64,000 nucleotides of DNA from Ilyomonas sp965214235 (GCA_965214235.1 CBDCBH010000002.1:1319187-1383186), one strand, 5' to 3'; shown: positions 44,800 to 54,297, counted from the first letter of the stretch. Made by a program: numbers and translations. The notes: a model not told the origin generated them from the letters alone.

Positions 44800-45540
44800 T
44801 TATAACAGTGCAAACGTAACACTGGCTTCATATTCAATCTTCATCTTTTTAAAATCAACATTTAAAGCCGGTTCATTATTATCTGCGTTAGCAACCTTCG
44901 CCATTGCCATCGAATACATTGGTCGCGGCGGGTTGTCGCCGTTTTCTGAAGGTTCAGTGATGGTTATTGCATTGCCTATTTTTTCATTGATGGCAGCAGC
45001 TAACGCAATAGCTTTTTCTTTTGCTGCTTTTATAGCATCTTCTTTCATCTTTAATTCTAATGCCTGGCGTTTGCTATAATCGGTTTTAGCAATGTAAAAA
45101 TTTTGTGTGGCTTCATCATCTAATTTGTTCACCAGTTCATCCATCTTTTTTAAACTGTTCACCTTCACCCAAAAATTAATGCCCGCTTTTAAATCGGGGT
45201 TTTGTTTTTTGTTTTTCCTGTATTGATAAGGCGTTCCATCATATCCCTGGTAGCTTTGCACCATAACATCTGTATCGTTCAAACCAATGCTTTTACAAGC
45301 CGATAAAAAATTGTTTTTAATGGTTTCAATATCAATTTTACCAGCTCCTTTTTTATCGTATTCGCGCAGGTTTACAGCTATATAAATTTCATCCGGCACC
45401 ACTTCTATTTTTGCATTGCCGGTGGCAGTAATGGTGCGTTGCAAGGGCATGTTAGTTTGCGCTTGTAAAGAAAGAATACTAAAACATGCCGCAACAAGAA
45501 GCAAAAATTGTTTACCGGTAATGTAGCTTGTTAATTTCAT
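44800..45540 (-). CDS. SIMPL (DUF541) domain periplasmic protein
   Basis: 246 residues from MKLTSYITGKQ, with signal peptide FLLLVAACFSILSLQA. The SIMPL pattern starts at once in the mature protein: ITATGNAKIEVVPDEIYIAV, and the later AIKAAKEKAIALAAAINEKI helix plus ANADNNEPALNVDFKKMKIE are typical. The family (BP26, YggE) forms channel-like oligomers linked to oxidative-stress tolerance; its biochemistry is uncertain. Monocistronic. Confidence 0.88.
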   Translation of the reverse strand: MKLTSYITGKQFLLLVAACFSILSLQAQTNMPLQRTITATGNAKIEVVPDEIYIAVNLREYDKKGAGKIDIETIKNNFLSACKSIGLNDTDVMVQSYQGYDGTPYQYRKNKKQNPDLKAGINFWVKVNSLKKMDELVNKLDDEATQNFYIAKTDYSKRQALELKMKEDAIKAAKEKAIALAAAINEKIGNAITITEPSENGDNPPRPMYSMAMAKVANADNNEPALNVDFKKMKIEYEASVTFALL

Positions 45541-45733
45541 GAAGTTTGTTTTTATTGTGATTGATGAGATGCGCATAAGAGTTTGTTTACACAACAATGT
45601 TACAGGTAAACATTCAACTTAACAGATTGTTGGCAGCATAACCTTTATCTGCATTGATTTAAAGGAGAATAATCAATTTGTTTTCAACAAATGATTATGA
45701 GATGAACTGTTTATTTTATGCGTTATTTTGAGT

Positions 45734-46495
45734 ATGAAATGGTTTGCAGAACAAAATTCCATAGTAAGAAAAATTTGGGGCAGTGGCGATACCATCCTTT
45801 TCATTTTTGCGGGTGCTGCTGCCGAATTTGCTGTAAACAAAGCGGTTGATTGGTTGTACTTTACAGGCAGGCTTCCGGCCGATCCGTTGGGCAGGCTGTT
45901 TTCAACCGTAACGTATGCGCGGCTTATTGTTTTTTCGGAAGAAGAAAAAGCGAATGCAGTGATTGATAAAATGGCTTTTATTCATGCACAGGTAGAACAC
46001 AATCGCGGCGCAAAAATTCCTGATTGGGCATACAGCGATGTTTTGTTTATGCTGATTGATTATTCTATCCGGTCGTACGAAGTGTTAGAAAAAAAATTAT
46101 CAATAAAAGAAAAAGAAGAAGTGTTTGCTACGTTTAATAAAGTTGGGTTGAGGATGGGTTTGAAAGATTTACCAACTGATTATACAACATGGTTAGCCAT
46201 GCGCGAGCAACACTTAAACAACAACATAACGTACAGTAACTACACAAAAGATTTATTTAAACAATACAAAAAGCATTTGGGCTGGTTTAGATATTTTTTG
46301 TTGAAAGAAGGTCAGGTTTTAGTTGTTCCGAAACAAGTAAACGAAAGGCTGCATCTTGGCTCGTTTTCATTATTAACGCCGTTTGTTTTTGTTTATAAAT
46401 TGTTTCGTGCTGTTAAGTTAGATTGGTTTTTAAAAAGTCTTATTTTACCTTCGGAATACAAGCAACAAATTAAGGAACTGGATGTTGCTTCATAA
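45734..46495 (+). CDS. DUF2236/MpaB-like oxygenase-domain protein
   Basis: 253 residues from ATG 45734 (a TTG two codons upstream is open but unlikely). The pattern GSGDTILFIFAGAAAEF, then DPLGRLFSTVTYARLIVFSE and IHAQVEHNRGAKIPDWAYSD is close to the DUF2236 / ER-bound oxygenase MpaB family. Those proteins use conserved Arg/His around a b-type haem, as in latex-clearing protein. It is shorter than typical members (about 280-400). No signal peptide. Reaction unknown. Family call is by pattern only. Confidence 0.65.
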   Translation: MKWFAEQNSIVRKIWGSGDTILFIFAGAAAEFAVNKAVDWLYFTGRLPADPLGRLFSTVTYARLIVFSEEEKANAVIDKMAFIHAQVEHNRGAKIPDWAYSDVLFMLIDYSIRSYEVLEKKLSIKEKEEVFATFNKVGLRMGLKDLPTDYTTWLAMREQHLNNNITYSNYTKDLFKQYKKHLGWFRYFLLKEGQVLVVPKQVNERLHLGSFSLLTPFVFVYKLFRAVKLDWFLKSLILPSEYKQQIKELDVAS

Positions 46496-46536
46496 GCATT
46501 TGCTGGTTCCTGGTTTCTTCATACTTCTATCTTTTT

Positions 46537-47685
46537 ATGGTTTCTATTCACAGCAAATTACCCGAAGTTGGCACTACCATTTTTACCGTCATGAGTAGTT
46601 CGGCGCAACAGTACAACGCCATTAATTTAGGGCAGGGATTTCCCGATTTTCCAATGCCGCAAGCATTGATAGAAGCTGTAAACACTGCAATGAATGACGG
46701 TTTCAACCAATATGCGCATACCAATGGCGTACCGCTGCTGCGTGAAAGGATCAGCGATAAAATAAACCATCTTTACAACGCTACGGTCAACGCTGAAACA
46801 GACATTACAATTACGCCCGGAGCAACGTATGCCATTTATACGGCACTTACTTCAATCATCAACAAAGGCGATGAAGTTATTGTGTTTGAACCTGCGTATG
46901 ATAGTTACGTTCCTAACATTGTTGTGAACGGCGGCGTGCCGGTTTTTATCTCTTTGCAATATCCCGATTACAGTATTAACTGGCAGGAAGTAAAAAAGAA
47001 AATTGGAGTTAAAACAAAAGCCATTCTTATTAACTCGCCGCACAATCCAACAGGAAGTGTTTTGAGTGAATACGACATACAGCAACTCATTGCTATCACT
47101 CAAAATACTAACATCGTTGTAATAAGCGATGAAGTATATGAACACTTAATTTACGATGGCAAACAACATCAGAGCATTTTAAAATTTCCCGAATTGATGA
47201 AGCGTAGTTTTGCCTGTTTTTCTTTTGGTAAAACCTATCATTGCACCGGCTGGAAAATGGGTTATTGCGTTGCCGATGAATTGCTGATGAAAGAGTTTAG
47301 GAAAGTGCATCAGTTTAATGCATTTAGTGTAAACACACCCATGCAGGTTGCTTTGGCGGCCGTGTTGAAAGATAAACAATCCTACGCTGGCTTAAGTAAA
47401 TTTATGCAGAAAAAAAGAGATTATTTTTTAGACATGATGAAAGAAACTTTGTTTACACCCTTGCCATCAGGCGGAAGTTATTTTCAATGCTACAGCTATG
47501 CAGATTTCAGCAATAAGAATGATAAAGAAATGGCTATGAATTTAGTGAAAGAATATGGCGTTGCGGCTATTCCGCTATCAGCGTTTTACTATCATGAAAC
47601 AGATAATAAAGTATTGCGGTTTTGCTTTGCTAAAAAGGAAGATACATTGCGCGAAGCCGCACAGAGGTTGCATCGCAAAAAATAA
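46537..47685 (+). CDS. PLP aminotransferase, methionine aminotransferase (YbdL) type
   Basis: 382 residues, fold-type I class I/II. Motifs: INLGQGFPDFPMP at the start, ITPGATYAIYTAL for phosphate binding, SPHNPTGSVL, VISDEVYEHLIYDG, and the PLP lysine in SFGKTYHCTGWKMGY. The GQGFPDF opening and the FGKTYHCTGWK sequence are those of YbdL-type enzymes that transaminate methionine, as in methionine salvage, and also kynurenine aminotransferases. It starts 41 bases after the previous gene; cotranscription is possible but functionally unexplained. Confidence 0.9.
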   Translation: MVSIHSKLPEVGTTIFTVMSSSAQQYNAINLGQGFPDFPMPQALIEAVNTAMNDGFNQYAHTNGVPLLRERISDKINHLYNATVNAETDITITPGATYAIYTALTSIINKGDEVIVFEPAYDSYVPNIVVNGGVPVFISLQYPDYSINWQEVKKKIGVKTKAILINSPHNPTGSVLSEYDIQQLIAITQNTNIVVISDEVYEHLIYDGKQHQSILKFPELMKRSFACFSFGKTYHCTGWKMGYCVADELLMKEFRKVHQFNAFSVNTPMQVALAAVLKDKQSYAGLSKFMQKKRDYFLDMMKETLFTPLPSGGSYFQCYSYADFSNKNDKEMAMNLVKEYGVAAIPLSAFYYHETDNKVLRFCFAKKEDTLREAAQRLHRKK

Positions 47686-47842
47686 CTGCTTATGAATTTT
47701 AAAGTTGATCTTATTTAAAAAGAAAAATAGTTTCTTGTTAAACCCAACTTCTTTTATATCTTCTCTGCATTAAATTTCGTAAGTAATAAGAATGCTATTT
47801 TTACTATCAGATGCACCCGAATACTTTTTGAAACGGATAAAT

Positions 47843-48361
47843 ATGAAACACGTTTTCTTCTTTTTATTTTTTCTTTTTTTATTTAGTTCGGTTTGGTCGC
47901 AGCAGCTTACCACAACAGTTGATAGTTACACCGGCGATGTTACTGTGAGCACCGGTTTCGATACATTAAGTGCAGCAAAAACAAACGAAAAAAACAGCAT
48001 TCCCGATCGTGTAGTTGGCGTAAAAACAACACATAAAAAAAAGAGTGAGTATTGGTTGTTTTTTTATTTTTCAACATCAGATATTACAAATCATCCTGTA
48101 CACATCAGCAAAAACAACTTCGCTTATTTTGTGCAAACCAACAACGAATATTTGCGAATGCCATACACCGGAAAACAATCTACTTATTCGGGTAAAGACA
48201 ATGCCGGATTTTTTATTAATATCACTAATTATATAAGTCGGTTACAATCTTCCGAAATAAAAATCATTCGTTTTGAAACTTCGCAGCTTTATCACGAAAT
48301 CATTCTGTTGCAAAACAAAACAAATAGCATCGCAAACATTGTGAACAAATTATCGGAATGA
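47843..48361 (+). CDS. Secreted hypothetical protein
   Basis: 172 residues from MKHVFFFLFFLFLFSSVWS, a clear signal peptide; an upstream in-frame ATG at 47792 would bury it, so the internal start is chosen. The mature protein is beta-rich with no recognised motif (YWLFFYFSTSDITNH, YLRMPYTGKQSTY). Function unknown; probably periplasmic. Confidence 0.6.
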   Translation: MKHVFFFLFFLFLFSSVWSQQLTTTVDSYTGDVTVSTGFDTLSAAKTNEKNSIPDRVVGVKTTHKKKSEYWLFFYFSTSDITNHPVHISKNNFAYFVQTNNEYLRMPYTGKQSTYSGKDNAGFFINITNYISRLQSSEIKIIRFETSQLYHEIILLQNKTNSIANIVNKLSE

Positions 48362-48416
48362 TTGATCAATAACAAGTAATATTTTTTATTTATATATCTG
48401 TCCTTCTAAAGTTTTA

Positions 48417-48450
48417 TTTGTTTTTATTGCAAAAACATTTATTATGTTTG
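48417..48450 (+). promoter_or_regulatory. Promoter of the sugar transferase gene: TTTG-N22-TATGTTTG
   Basis: TTTG at 48417-48420 and TATGTTTG at 48443-48450 are 22 bases apart, the same spacing as in the kup promoter. The gene starts 46 bases downstream. Confidence 0.6.
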
Positions 48451-48495
48451 TGACGCATAAACACCAATAACCTTGACTGAAACTGATACCGTGCA

Positions 48496-49887
48496 ATGGG
48501 AAATAAAAAATTATATTTATTACGTTTCGTACTATTATTGAGCGACTTTATCATTAACAATTTGCCTTTTCTTGTTGTTAATGTAATTACCCCGCTGCAA
48601 TTGCATTATTCAAACCGATGGTTTACTTTTTTTGCACTGCTTGTTTTTAATGCTTCGTGGTTAGTTTTTTCGCGCTTTTTTAAATTATACGCGCCAGGTA
48701 CTTTATCGGTTACTGAAAAAACGCTTCGTTACACATGGCGAACATTGCTGGCGCACATGGCTTTTATAACCGCTTTGTATTATATAATCAGTTCGAACAA
48801 TTTCAACGAAAAATTTATTACAATTACGTTTACCTTAATGGTAATCTTATTTATCACCAGCCGCTTTTTGCTGACTTACGTAACCGAGTTTGTTTTTAAA
48901 AAGGTAATACCGCAAAAGAAAATAGCTATTGTTGGCAATAACAATGAAGCCATAAAACTGGCAGAATACTTTAATAAAAACAAATCGTTTTATAACCTCA
49001 CGGGGATTTTTGGAGCCGATAGCAAAGTGCTGGTAAACAGCAATGGAAGTTTGATTGGCGATATAAAAGATTGTGTAGATTTTGCAGTTGAAAACAAAGT
49101 TTCAGAAATTTATTCAACCATTTTGCCAACCGAAAACAAGCAAGTGCGCGAACTTGCAGAAACTGCAGAAAATAAATGCGTACGCGTGCGTTTTGTTACC
49201 GATAAAAGCATCGACAGATCGGCTTATTATCATGTAGATTTTTTTAGCCAGATGCCGGTAATCAGCTTACGCTCCGAGCCTTTAATAAAAGCCAATAGCA
49301 GCTTTAAAAAAAGAGCTTTCGACCTTATAATAAGTGTAGCGGCAATGGTGTTTTTACTTTCATGGCTTACGCCTATCCTCGCCATTTTAATTAAGCTGTC
49401 TTCCAAAGGACCGGTATTTTTTAAGCAAGAGCGTTCAGGCAAAGACAACAAACCGTTTTGGTGTTATAAATTCAGAAGCATGACAGTTAATGATAACAGC
49501 CATGCAACACAGGCAACCAAAAGCGACAAACGCGTTACACGCATAGGCGCATTTATACGAAAAACAAGCATTGATGAACTGCCACAGTTTTTTAATGTAT
49601 TAAAAGGTGATATGAGTATTTCCGGACCGCGCCCTCACATGTTATTGCACACTGCCGAATATAGCGCGATTATTAATCAATACATGCTGCGTCAGTTTTT
49701 GCAACCGGGCATCACGGGCTGGGCGCAGGTAAACGGTTATCGCGGTGAAACATTAAACACTTCACTTATGAAGAAAAGAGTGGAATACGACATTTGGTAC
49801 ATGGAAAACTGGAGCCTGATGCTTGATATAAAAATTGTTTTTATGACGGTGATTAATATTTTTAAAGGCGAAGCCAACGCGTATTAA
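48496..49887 (+). CDS. Polyprenyl glycosylphosphotransferase initiating exopolysaccharide synthesis (WcaJ-like)
   Basis: 463 residues. Four or five membrane helices occupy 1-140, then a Rossmann-like CoA-binding-type domain (KIAIVGNNNEAIKLAEYF, about 142-159), another hydrophobic segment (FDLIISVAAMVFLLSWLTPI) and the catalytic bacterial sugar-transferase domain: FFKQERSGKDNKPFWCYKFR, RKTSIDELPQFFNVLKGDMS, SGPRPHM, GITGWAQVNGYRGET. It moves a sugar-1-phosphate, often glucose, from UDP-sugar to undecaprenyl phosphate at the inner membrane. No other EPS genes are next to it; UppS at 9.7 kb makes the lipid. Confidence 0.92.
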   Translation: MGNKKLYLLRFVLLLSDFIINNLPFLVVNVITPLQLHYSNRWFTFFALLVFNASWLVFSRFFKLYAPGTLSVTEKTLRYTWRTLLAHMAFITALYYIISSNNFNEKFITITFTLMVILFITSRFLLTYVTEFVFKKVIPQKKIAIVGNNNEAIKLAEYFNKNKSFYNLTGIFGADSKVLVNSNGSLIGDIKDCVDFAVENKVSEIYSTILPTENKQVRELAETAENKCVRVRFVTDKSIDRSAYYHVDFFSQMPVISLRSEPLIKANSSFKKRAFDLIISVAAMVFLLSWLTPILAILIKLSSKGPVFFKQERSGKDNKPFWCYKFRSMTVNDNSHATQATKSDKRVTRIGAFIRKTSIDELPQFFNVLKGDMSISGPRPHMLLHTAEYSAIINQYMLRQFLQPGITGWAQVNGYRGETLNTSLMKKRVEYDIWYMENWSLMLDIKIVFMTVINIFKGEANAY

Positions 49888-50018
49888 TTTGTAGTTGCAT
49901 TCTTCTTTTTCTGAACGGTGCTCCTTGTTTGCTAACGATGATTTTTTCTTCATAATTATCTCAATACTTTCCATCTCGAAAGTTATTTATACTTTTATTT
50001 TTCATATAATAATCTTCA

Positions 50019-51521
50019 ATGGAAAACATTTCATTAGATAAGCCAACCGTAAGAATTTTATTTCTTGCTTCCGAGCCAATGAACGAAGGCAAGCTTCGCC
50101 TTGGCGCCGAACTTCAGCAAATCAGAAACCGCTTGTCTGCTAACCCTTCTTTTGAAATTAAAGATTACCAGGCGGTAAAGCCTGATGATGTTTTACAAAC
50201 CATTTTAAATTACAAACCGCATATTGTTCACTTTTCGGGTCATGGCGAAGAAACCGGAGAAATTTGTTTTGAAGATGATCGGGGCAATTCAAAAACAGTT
50301 CCGCCAACCGCGCTGGCTTTACTATTTAAATCGGCAAGCGAAACGGTAAAATGTGTTCTAATTAATGCCTGCTTTTCCGAAGTGCAGGCAAAAGCCATCT
50401 CACAGTTTATTCCTCTTGTTATTGGCACAAAAAAAGAAATCAGTGATACGGCAGCCATCAAATTTTCAACCGGTTTTTATACGGCGCTTGATTCTGATCT
50501 TTCACAAAAAAGCTTTTTAAAAGCATTCGATATAGGTTGCATCTCCATTAAGTTTGAAAACCTGCCCGAAGACCTTACGCCAATTGCAATAGAAGGCTTG
50601 CCGGATATACGATTCGCTTCCGAGGTGGACGCTGCTTTTTTACCGTTTCCCGAACCCAAAGGTTTGGCTTTTGATGTGTTGCTGAAAGGTTTGACAATGC
50701 GAGGTAAAAACATGAGCCTTTCGGAAGAAATAGTAGCAAAAATTTTAGAAGACAAAGTAGCAAAAATGAAGTTTCACAATGATGCCGTAATAGAATTTGA
50801 AACCGATTTAAAAGAGTTTTTAAAAGATGAATATCCTTTGTCGGATATTGCGAATATGGCATTGCTTCAATTACAAAATGGTCTTCAGTTAAGTGATGAT
50901 GAAGTAGGAACTGTAAAGACTAAAATCTTGTCTGATCCAACTTTAAATTTACCTGAAAAATGGTTTGACAGAGGCGTGCGGCAAGATAAAAACGGTAATA
51001 CGGATAAGGCTATTGAATGTTATGCAAAAGCTATTGAAATGGAACCGGATCATTCAGGCGCTTATTATGAAAAAGGATACTGTTACGATAAAAAAAATGA
51101 GCAAAAAATGGCGGTTGATAATTTTACCAAAGCCATTGACTGTAATAATAATTGGGGATCGTTCAGCGATTTAAGTTTGGCGTATTATTCAAGAGCCCGC
51201 TCTTATTATGCATTGCGAACAAACGATGAAAACCGAAATCAGGATGTGTATGCTTTATCACTTGCCGACTGGAATAAAACTCTTGAATTAAAGCCGGATC
51301 AACCGGAAGCGCATTATGGCAAAGGGTTGGTGTATGAACGGCTGAAAGATTGGCAAAATGCCATTGCCGATTTTAAAGAATCGTATAAATTCAGCACTTC
51401 TGAAGACGGCAGAAAAAGATACATTACAGAATTGGTAAGAAGCTATAATGCAGTTGGCAATAGCGATGAAGCCAACAGATGGATGAAGCTTATGGATCAG
51501 GCAAAACCCGCTTTAAACTAA
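50019..51521 (+). CDS. CHAT-type caspase-like protease with C-terminal TPRs
   Basis: 500 residues. The N-terminal 200 form a CHAT/caspase-like domain: VRILFLASEP, then the catalytic pair His75 in IVHFSGHGEETG and Cys118 in VLINACFSE. A helical middle region (about 210-305) has no name I can give. TPR repeats follow from about 315 (KWFDRGVRQDKNGNTDKAIE, AYYEKGYCYDKKNEQKMAVD, AHYGKGLVYERLKDWQNAIA). No signal peptide: cytoplasmic. TPR/CHAT proteins are proteases in several bacterial signalling or defence systems, where a trigger frees protease activity. No CRISPR, gasdermin or NTPase gene is adjacent, so the role is open. Confidence 0.85.
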   Translation: MENISLDKPTVRILFLASEPMNEGKLRLGAELQQIRNRLSANPSFEIKDYQAVKPDDVLQTILNYKPHIVHFSGHGEETGEICFEDDRGNSKTVPPTALALLFKSASETVKCVLINACFSEVQAKAISQFIPLVIGTKKEISDTAAIKFSTGFYTALDSDLSQKSFLKAFDIGCISIKFENLPEDLTPIAIEGLPDIRFASEVDAAFLPFPEPKGLAFDVLLKGLTMRGKNMSLSEEIVAKILEDKVAKMKFHNDAVIEFETDLKEFLKDEYPLSDIANMALLQLQNGLQLSDDEVGTVKTKILSDPTLNLPEKWFDRGVRQDKNGNTDKAIECYAKAIEMEPDHSGAYYEKGYCYDKKNEQKMAVDNFTKAIDCNNNWGSFSDLSLAYYSRARSYYALRTNDENRNQDVYALSLADWNKTLELKPDQPEAHYGKGLVYERLKDWQNAIADFKESYKFSTSEDGRKRYITELVRSYNAVGNSDEANRWMKLMDQAKPALN

Positions 51522-51525
51522 ATGG

Positions 51526-51548
51526 AGTAAAAACAAACATTAATGTTT
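51526..51548. terminator. AGTAAAAACAAA motif and palindrome between CHAT gene and purH
   Basis: The motif (51526-51537) begins four bases after the CHAT-TPR stop codon and is followed by AAACATTAATGTTT (51535-51548), which overlaps the convergent purH stop. Only 18 bases separate the two genes, so this must serve both. Confidence 0.6.
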
Positions 51549-53048
51549 AAAGTGCCGCAATCCCGTCATTACCATTGCTAACTTATTCTGTACACAATAG
51601 TCGATACTATCTTTATCACGCACCGAACCACCAGGTTGTATAAATGCTGAAATGCCCGCTGCGTGCGCCATTTGCACACAATCGTTAAACGGAAAAAACG
51701 CGTCAGACGCCAGTACTGCGCCGTGCAAATCAAAATTAAATTGCTTTGCTTTATCAATGCTTTGCCGCAGCGAATCAATGCGGCTGGTTTGCCCGCAGCC
51801 TTTGCCAACCAGTTGTTTGTTTTTAACCAACGCAATGGCATTGCTTTTTAAATGCTTGCATACCAGGTTAGCAAACATCAAATCTTCTTTTTCATTTACT
51901 GTGCTTTCTCTGCCACCTACTTCTTTCCATTCGGCATAATTTCCTTCATCCATATCTTGCAGCAACATACCGTTCAGTAACGATTTGTATTGCTCGTGTT
52001 TTAAATGCGGAAGCTCATGAAGCTCTAATAAAATGCGGTTCTTTTTACTGCGCAAAACAAGGAGCGCATCTTCATCAAATTGCGGTGCGATGAGCACTTC
52101 AAAAAATATTTCATTAATGGCTTCAGCAGTGGCTTTGTCTACCGTTCCGTTGCAAACCAGCACGCCGCCAAATGCGCTTTCATTATCGCCAGCCAAAGCC
52201 GCGTTCCAGCATTCTTTTATTTGGCTGCGCTGTGCAATGCCGCAAACGTTTGTGTGCTTAATGATAGCGAACGTGTATAAAGAATTTTGCAGCGGAAACT
52301 CCTGAATTAATTGAATGGCAGCATCTACATCAACCAGGTTATTATACGATAATTCTTTGCCATTCAATTGTGTGAACACTTCTTTCAAATTGCCATAGAA
52401 CACAGCTTTCTGATGCGGATTTTCGCCATAACGAAGCGGTTGCTTTGCGCTTCCGGTTTCTTTTTTAGTAAAGTAACTGGAGATGGCGATATCATAATTC
52501 ATCACCACTTCAAAAGCCTTTGCAGCAAAGGCTTTGCGCTCTTCCAGCGTTGTAAAGCCGTTTTGTTTTTGCAGTAAAATTTCTAATGGCTTATAATCAT
52601 TCTTGGCAGCAATTACTACCAGGTTTTCAAAGTTTTTTGCCGCTGCGCGGATCATAGAAGGACCGCCAATATCAATTTTTTCAATGATGGCTTTTTCATC
52701 CGTTGTGGCGCGAAGCGTTTCTTCAAACGGGTACAAATCAACAATTACCAAATCAATTTCGGGAATGTTGTACTGCTTCATTTCAATTACATCCTGCTCC
52801 ACTTCTCTCCTGCCTAAAATACCGCCAAACACAGATGGATGAAGGGTTTTAACGCGACCGCCAAGTATAGATGGATAAGAGGTTAAGCTTTCCACCGGCA
52901 CACAGCCAACACCAAGTTCTTCAATAAATTGTTGCGTGCCGCCGGTTGAATAGATGGTAGTATGTAAACGGTTTAGCTCTTTAATAATTGGCTCCAACCC
53001 ATCCTTATAAAACACAGAAATAAGCGCAGATTGTATTTTCTTTTGCAT
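51540..53048 (-). CDS. purH: Bifunctional AICAR formyltransferase/IMP cyclohydrolase
   Basis: 502 residues, full length. It catalyses the last two steps of purine synthesis, AICAR to FAICAR with 10-formyl-THF and cyclisation to IMP. The N-terminal cyclohydrolase (MGS-like) domain shows IYSTGGTQQFIEEL, SYPSILGGRVKTLHPSVFGG and IEKIDIGGPSMIRAAAKN. The transformylase part has LRYGENPHQKAVFYG, AIIKHTNVCGIA, GDNESAFGGVLVCN and the late DAFFPFNDCVQMAHAAG. Cytoplasmic; monocistronic here. Confidence 0.97.
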   Translation of the reverse strand: MQKKIQSALISVFYKDGLEPIIKELNRLHTTIYSTGGTQQFIEELGVGCVPVESLTSYPSILGGRVKTLHPSVFGGILGRREVEQDVIEMKQYNIPEIDLVIVDLYPFEETLRATTDEKAIIEKIDIGGPSMIRAAAKNFENLVVIAAKNDYKPLEILLQKQNGFTTLEERKAFAAKAFEVVMNYDIAISSYFTKKETGSAKQPLRYGENPHQKAVFYGNLKEVFTQLNGKELSYNNLVDVDAAIQLIQEFPLQNSLYTFAIIKHTNVCGIAQRSQIKECWNAALAGDNESAFGGVLVCNGTVDKATAEAINEIFFEVLIAPQFDEDALLVLRSKKNRILLELHELPHLKHEQYKSLLNGMLLQDMDEGNYAEWKEVGGRESTVNEKEDLMFANLVCKHLKSNAIALVKNKQLVGKGCGQTSRIDSLRQSIDKAKQFNFDLHGAVLASDAFFPFNDCVQMAHAAGISAFIQPGGSVRDKDSIDYCVQNKLAMVMTGLRHFKH

Positions 53049-53427
53049 GAATACGATTGTTGATTTCAGGCTGCAATACTATTTATTTTTTGCTGATGGA
53101 AAGAAAATGAAACAATGCATGGATAATAAGAAAATGACTTTTAATTATACTTTGTTTAATGAAGTTGATGCGTAACCGTTACAAACAAAACAACCATATA
53201 AATGCAACCACACAGCATAAAAAAAGCGAGTGAATAAGGAATTAAATCAATACATTGAAAGTGTTGAAACACTTTTAGTTTTGATTGCTTTGAAGGAGGA
53301 AGCTGATGATCCATCGTTCTGAAATTTACGAAAGTGATTGTACCAAAGCTACTACAATTTCGTTGTAAAAAATGAGTCTTTGATGAATGGCTGCTACTCA
53401 TCAAAGACTCATTTTTCAATAAATGAA
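53049..53427. other. Intergenic region upstream of purH
   Basis: 379 bases without a convincing gene. It contains the small hairpin AAAGTGTT (53258-53265) / AACACTTT (53268-53275) and, at its right end, the terminator of the M1 aminopeptidase. No exact purine-type operator or TAnnTTTG box was found. An 87-codon minus-strand frame here lacks any family pattern. Confidence 0.4.
53369..53415 (-). terminator. Long terminator of the M1 aminopeptidase gene
   Basis: An 18-bp perfect stem (arms 53369-53386 and 53398-53415, arm core ATGAGTCTTTGATGA) with an 11-nt loop lies 13 bases after the stop codon. A-rich and T-rich flanks allow termination on either strand. Confidence 0.82.
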
Positions 53428-54297
53428 CTATGGCTTTACACCCAGTTTCGATTGAATATAATCGGCTTTGTCTTTTTGGTTGGCTGCCGTTTTCTTTTGC
53501 GCCAATCCCTGCAGCATTGTAGCGAAGTAAGGATCGGTAAATGCTTTTTGCGACGCTGGTATTTTATCGCGGAAATCAATGATCATATCAACACCTTTTT
53601 CAAAATTTTCCCTGTTGTTTACTTTACCCAAAAACTCAATAAAAGAACGGGTAAGATTAAACTTTTCAAAGCTGGAGGGCATCGCATTAAACTGCGCTGC
53701 AATGCTGTTAAAATTGCTTTCATCGGACAGTTGTACAATAGCATCGCGGAGTGTGCGCTTGGCAGGTTGCGAGGCTATTGTTTTTACTTCGGCAACAGCG
53801 GCGACACTATCAACTTTTGCCAAAGCAATTAAAGCTGCACCTGCAACGGTGTAGGATGAATCATAAACTGCAGCCGCAAATACTGGCTTGTATTCGGCTT
53901 TTTTTTCGTTGCCAAGCAGCTCTATCGCTTTTGCTTTTGCAACATTATCCGTATCATTTTTGGCAATGGTAAGTAGCAATGGTTCCAACTCTTTCTTAAC
54001 TGAATCGCTGTTTGTTTTTACTGCATTTAAAATCATTTCGCGTAAATGAGGCGATTTATCCTTCAACGCCATCTTTAAAAAATTGAACGAACTATCCGTA
54101 TTCTGATTGTTTAGCGCATACGAAATAGCTTCCCTCCTGTCGCGGTACAAGCCTGCATTTTTATATTGGAAAATATAATCAGCCAGCGTCTTATTTTCCG
54201 TCTTCTCGCAAAGCAAAACTTTAGCCGCATCAAAGTTTATCAAATCGGGCTTGCCATTTACAGAAAAGAAAACTGAGCCGTTGTGTCTTTCATCCAA
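53428..54297 (-). CDS. C-terminal HEAT-like part of the frameshifted M1 aminopeptidase
   Basis: This frame continues the aminopeptidase from 54258-55889 after a one-base shift. Its first ten or so residues are out-of-frame noise; genuine sequence begins at SVNGKPDLINFDAAKVLL. The segment is an alpha-helical repeat domain (KDKSPHLREMILNAV, VAKAKAIELLGNEKK, AGAALIALAKVD), like the C-terminal helical domains of larger M1 peptidases. Joining both frames gives one protein of about 820 residues. On its own it has no catalytic residues. Confidence 0.75.
   Translation of the reverse strand: MDERHNGSVFFSVNGKPDLINFDAAKVLLCEKTENKTLADYIFQYKNAGLYRDRREAISYALNNQNTDSSFNFLKMALKDKSPHLREMILNAVKTNSDSVKKELEPLLLTIAKNDTDNVAKAKAIELLGNEKKAEYKPVFAAAVYDSSYTVAGAALIALAKVDSVAAVAEVKTIASQPAKRTLRDAIVQLSDESNFNSIAAQFNAMPSSFEKFNLTRSFIEFLGKVNNRENFEKGVDMIIDFRDKIPASQKAFTDPYFATMLQGLAQKKTAANQKDKADYIQSKLGVKP

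Noticed and set aside
53156..53419. 87-codon minus-strand ORF between purH and the M1 gene
   Set aside because: Its start lies in the long terminator stem, the sequence shows no domain, and start signals are absent.
54258..54297. Programmed -1 frameshift in the aminopeptidase gene
   Set aside because: The site has no X-XXY-YYZ heptamer in the right phase, and no nearby stem-loop was seen. An indel in the T-runs is simpler.
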